Source: Mesorhizobium sp. Root552
GTDB lineage: Bacteria > Pseudomonadota > Alphaproteobacteria > Rhizobiales > Rhizobiaceae
DNA length: 33,014 bases
NCBI RefSeq assembly: GCF_001427285.1
Contig: NZ_LMFV01000045.1
Coordinates: 222,708 to 255,721 of the forward strand
Direction of reading: 5' to 3'
Below are positions 32,894 to 33,014 of the stretch, in pieces. Below the pieces are notes generated by a model, which was not told the origin of the DNA, made no database searches, and was given only the letters and a program-made list of their open reading frames with translations. Numbering within the stretch: position 1 is the first letter of the stretch; each line of letters opens with the position of its first letter. The translations under genes and the position numbers were made by a program.

Positions 32894-33014
32894 CTAGCCA
32901 AGCAGTTCCGTCAGGTAAAAGGTCGCAGCGGCGATTGCCGCCGTGGCGGGAAGCGTGATCACCCAGGCCCAGACGATGCTGCTGGCCACGCCCCAGCGCA
33001 CGGCGGAGACGCGG
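32894..33014 (-). CDS. C-terminal part of PiT-family inorganic phosphate permease (partial)
   Basis: The last 39 residues before TAG (read as CTA at 32894-32896) begin RVSAVRWGVASSIVWAWVIT and end TFYLTELLG. The RWG-VA-IVWAWVITLP pattern is the terminal helix of PHO4/PiT sodium- or proton-coupled phosphate transporters. The 5' end is outside the window. Confidence 0.8.
   Translation of the reverse strand, partial: RVSAVRWGVASSIVWAWVITLPATAAIAAATFYLTELLG

Overview
The window reads as chromosomal DNA of a high-GC alphaproteobacterium of the Rhizobiales, most likely Mesorhizobium or a close Phyllobacteriaceae relative. The evidence is the block murA - DUF2948 - hisD - UPF0262 - low-Mr phosphatase - infA - maf - yacG, the zwf-pgl-edd Entner-Doudoroff operon, a DUF6074 microprotein, and intergenic palindromes of a kind common in rhizobial genomes. 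No phage genes, transposases, CRISPR arrays or rRNA genes were seen. Family names come from reading the translations; no database search was run.

Layout. 1-1139: the end of a probable aldehyde dehydrogenase and a stand-alone hydrolase domain of 10-formyltetrahydrofolate dehydrogenase type. 1221-6483 (minus strand): an eight-gene housekeeping operon for cell-wall precursor synthesis, histidine synthesis, translation initiation and nucleotide sanitation. 6606-6991: a small basic protein and tRNA-Thr(GGT). 7097-8488: an exported, cysteine-containing protein of unknown function with visibly lower GC. 8528-9343: proC. 9400-18376: a surface-polysaccharide island in four alternating transcription units (polymerase/ligase, GT2, GT4-like, WecG/TagA, DUF6492 transferase, flippase, Wzz-type co-polymerase). 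18494-20410: folD and a GlxA-type regulator. 20630-22270: a secreted von Willebrand A protein. 22333-26369 (minus): edd, pgl, zwf. 26567-28834: an aldehyde dehydrogenase and an SDR oxidoreductase. 28862-30719: a membrane-anchored SH3b protein divergent from an orphan solute-binding protein. 30776-31539: a DUF6074 microprotein and a CoxG-like protein. 31540-32718 (minus): an Mrp/ApbC ATPase. 32894-33014 (minus): the C-terminus of a PiT-type phosphate permease.

How it works together. The polysaccharide island has most parts of a Wzx/Wzy pathway, but no priming glycosyl-phosphate transferase, outer-membrane exporter or tyrosine kinase is visible, so those must lie elsewhere. zwf-pgl-edd converts glucose-6-phosphate to KDPG; eda is not in the window. 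No gap between genes exceeds 300 bases. The least explained pieces are the exported Cys protein after tRNA-Thr, the split FDH-like formyltransferase with glutamine at the catalytic-asparagine position, the Mrp protein without its usual CxxC, the repeat-bearing VWA protein, and the palindromic intergenic elements. No clearly undescribed multi-gene system was identified.
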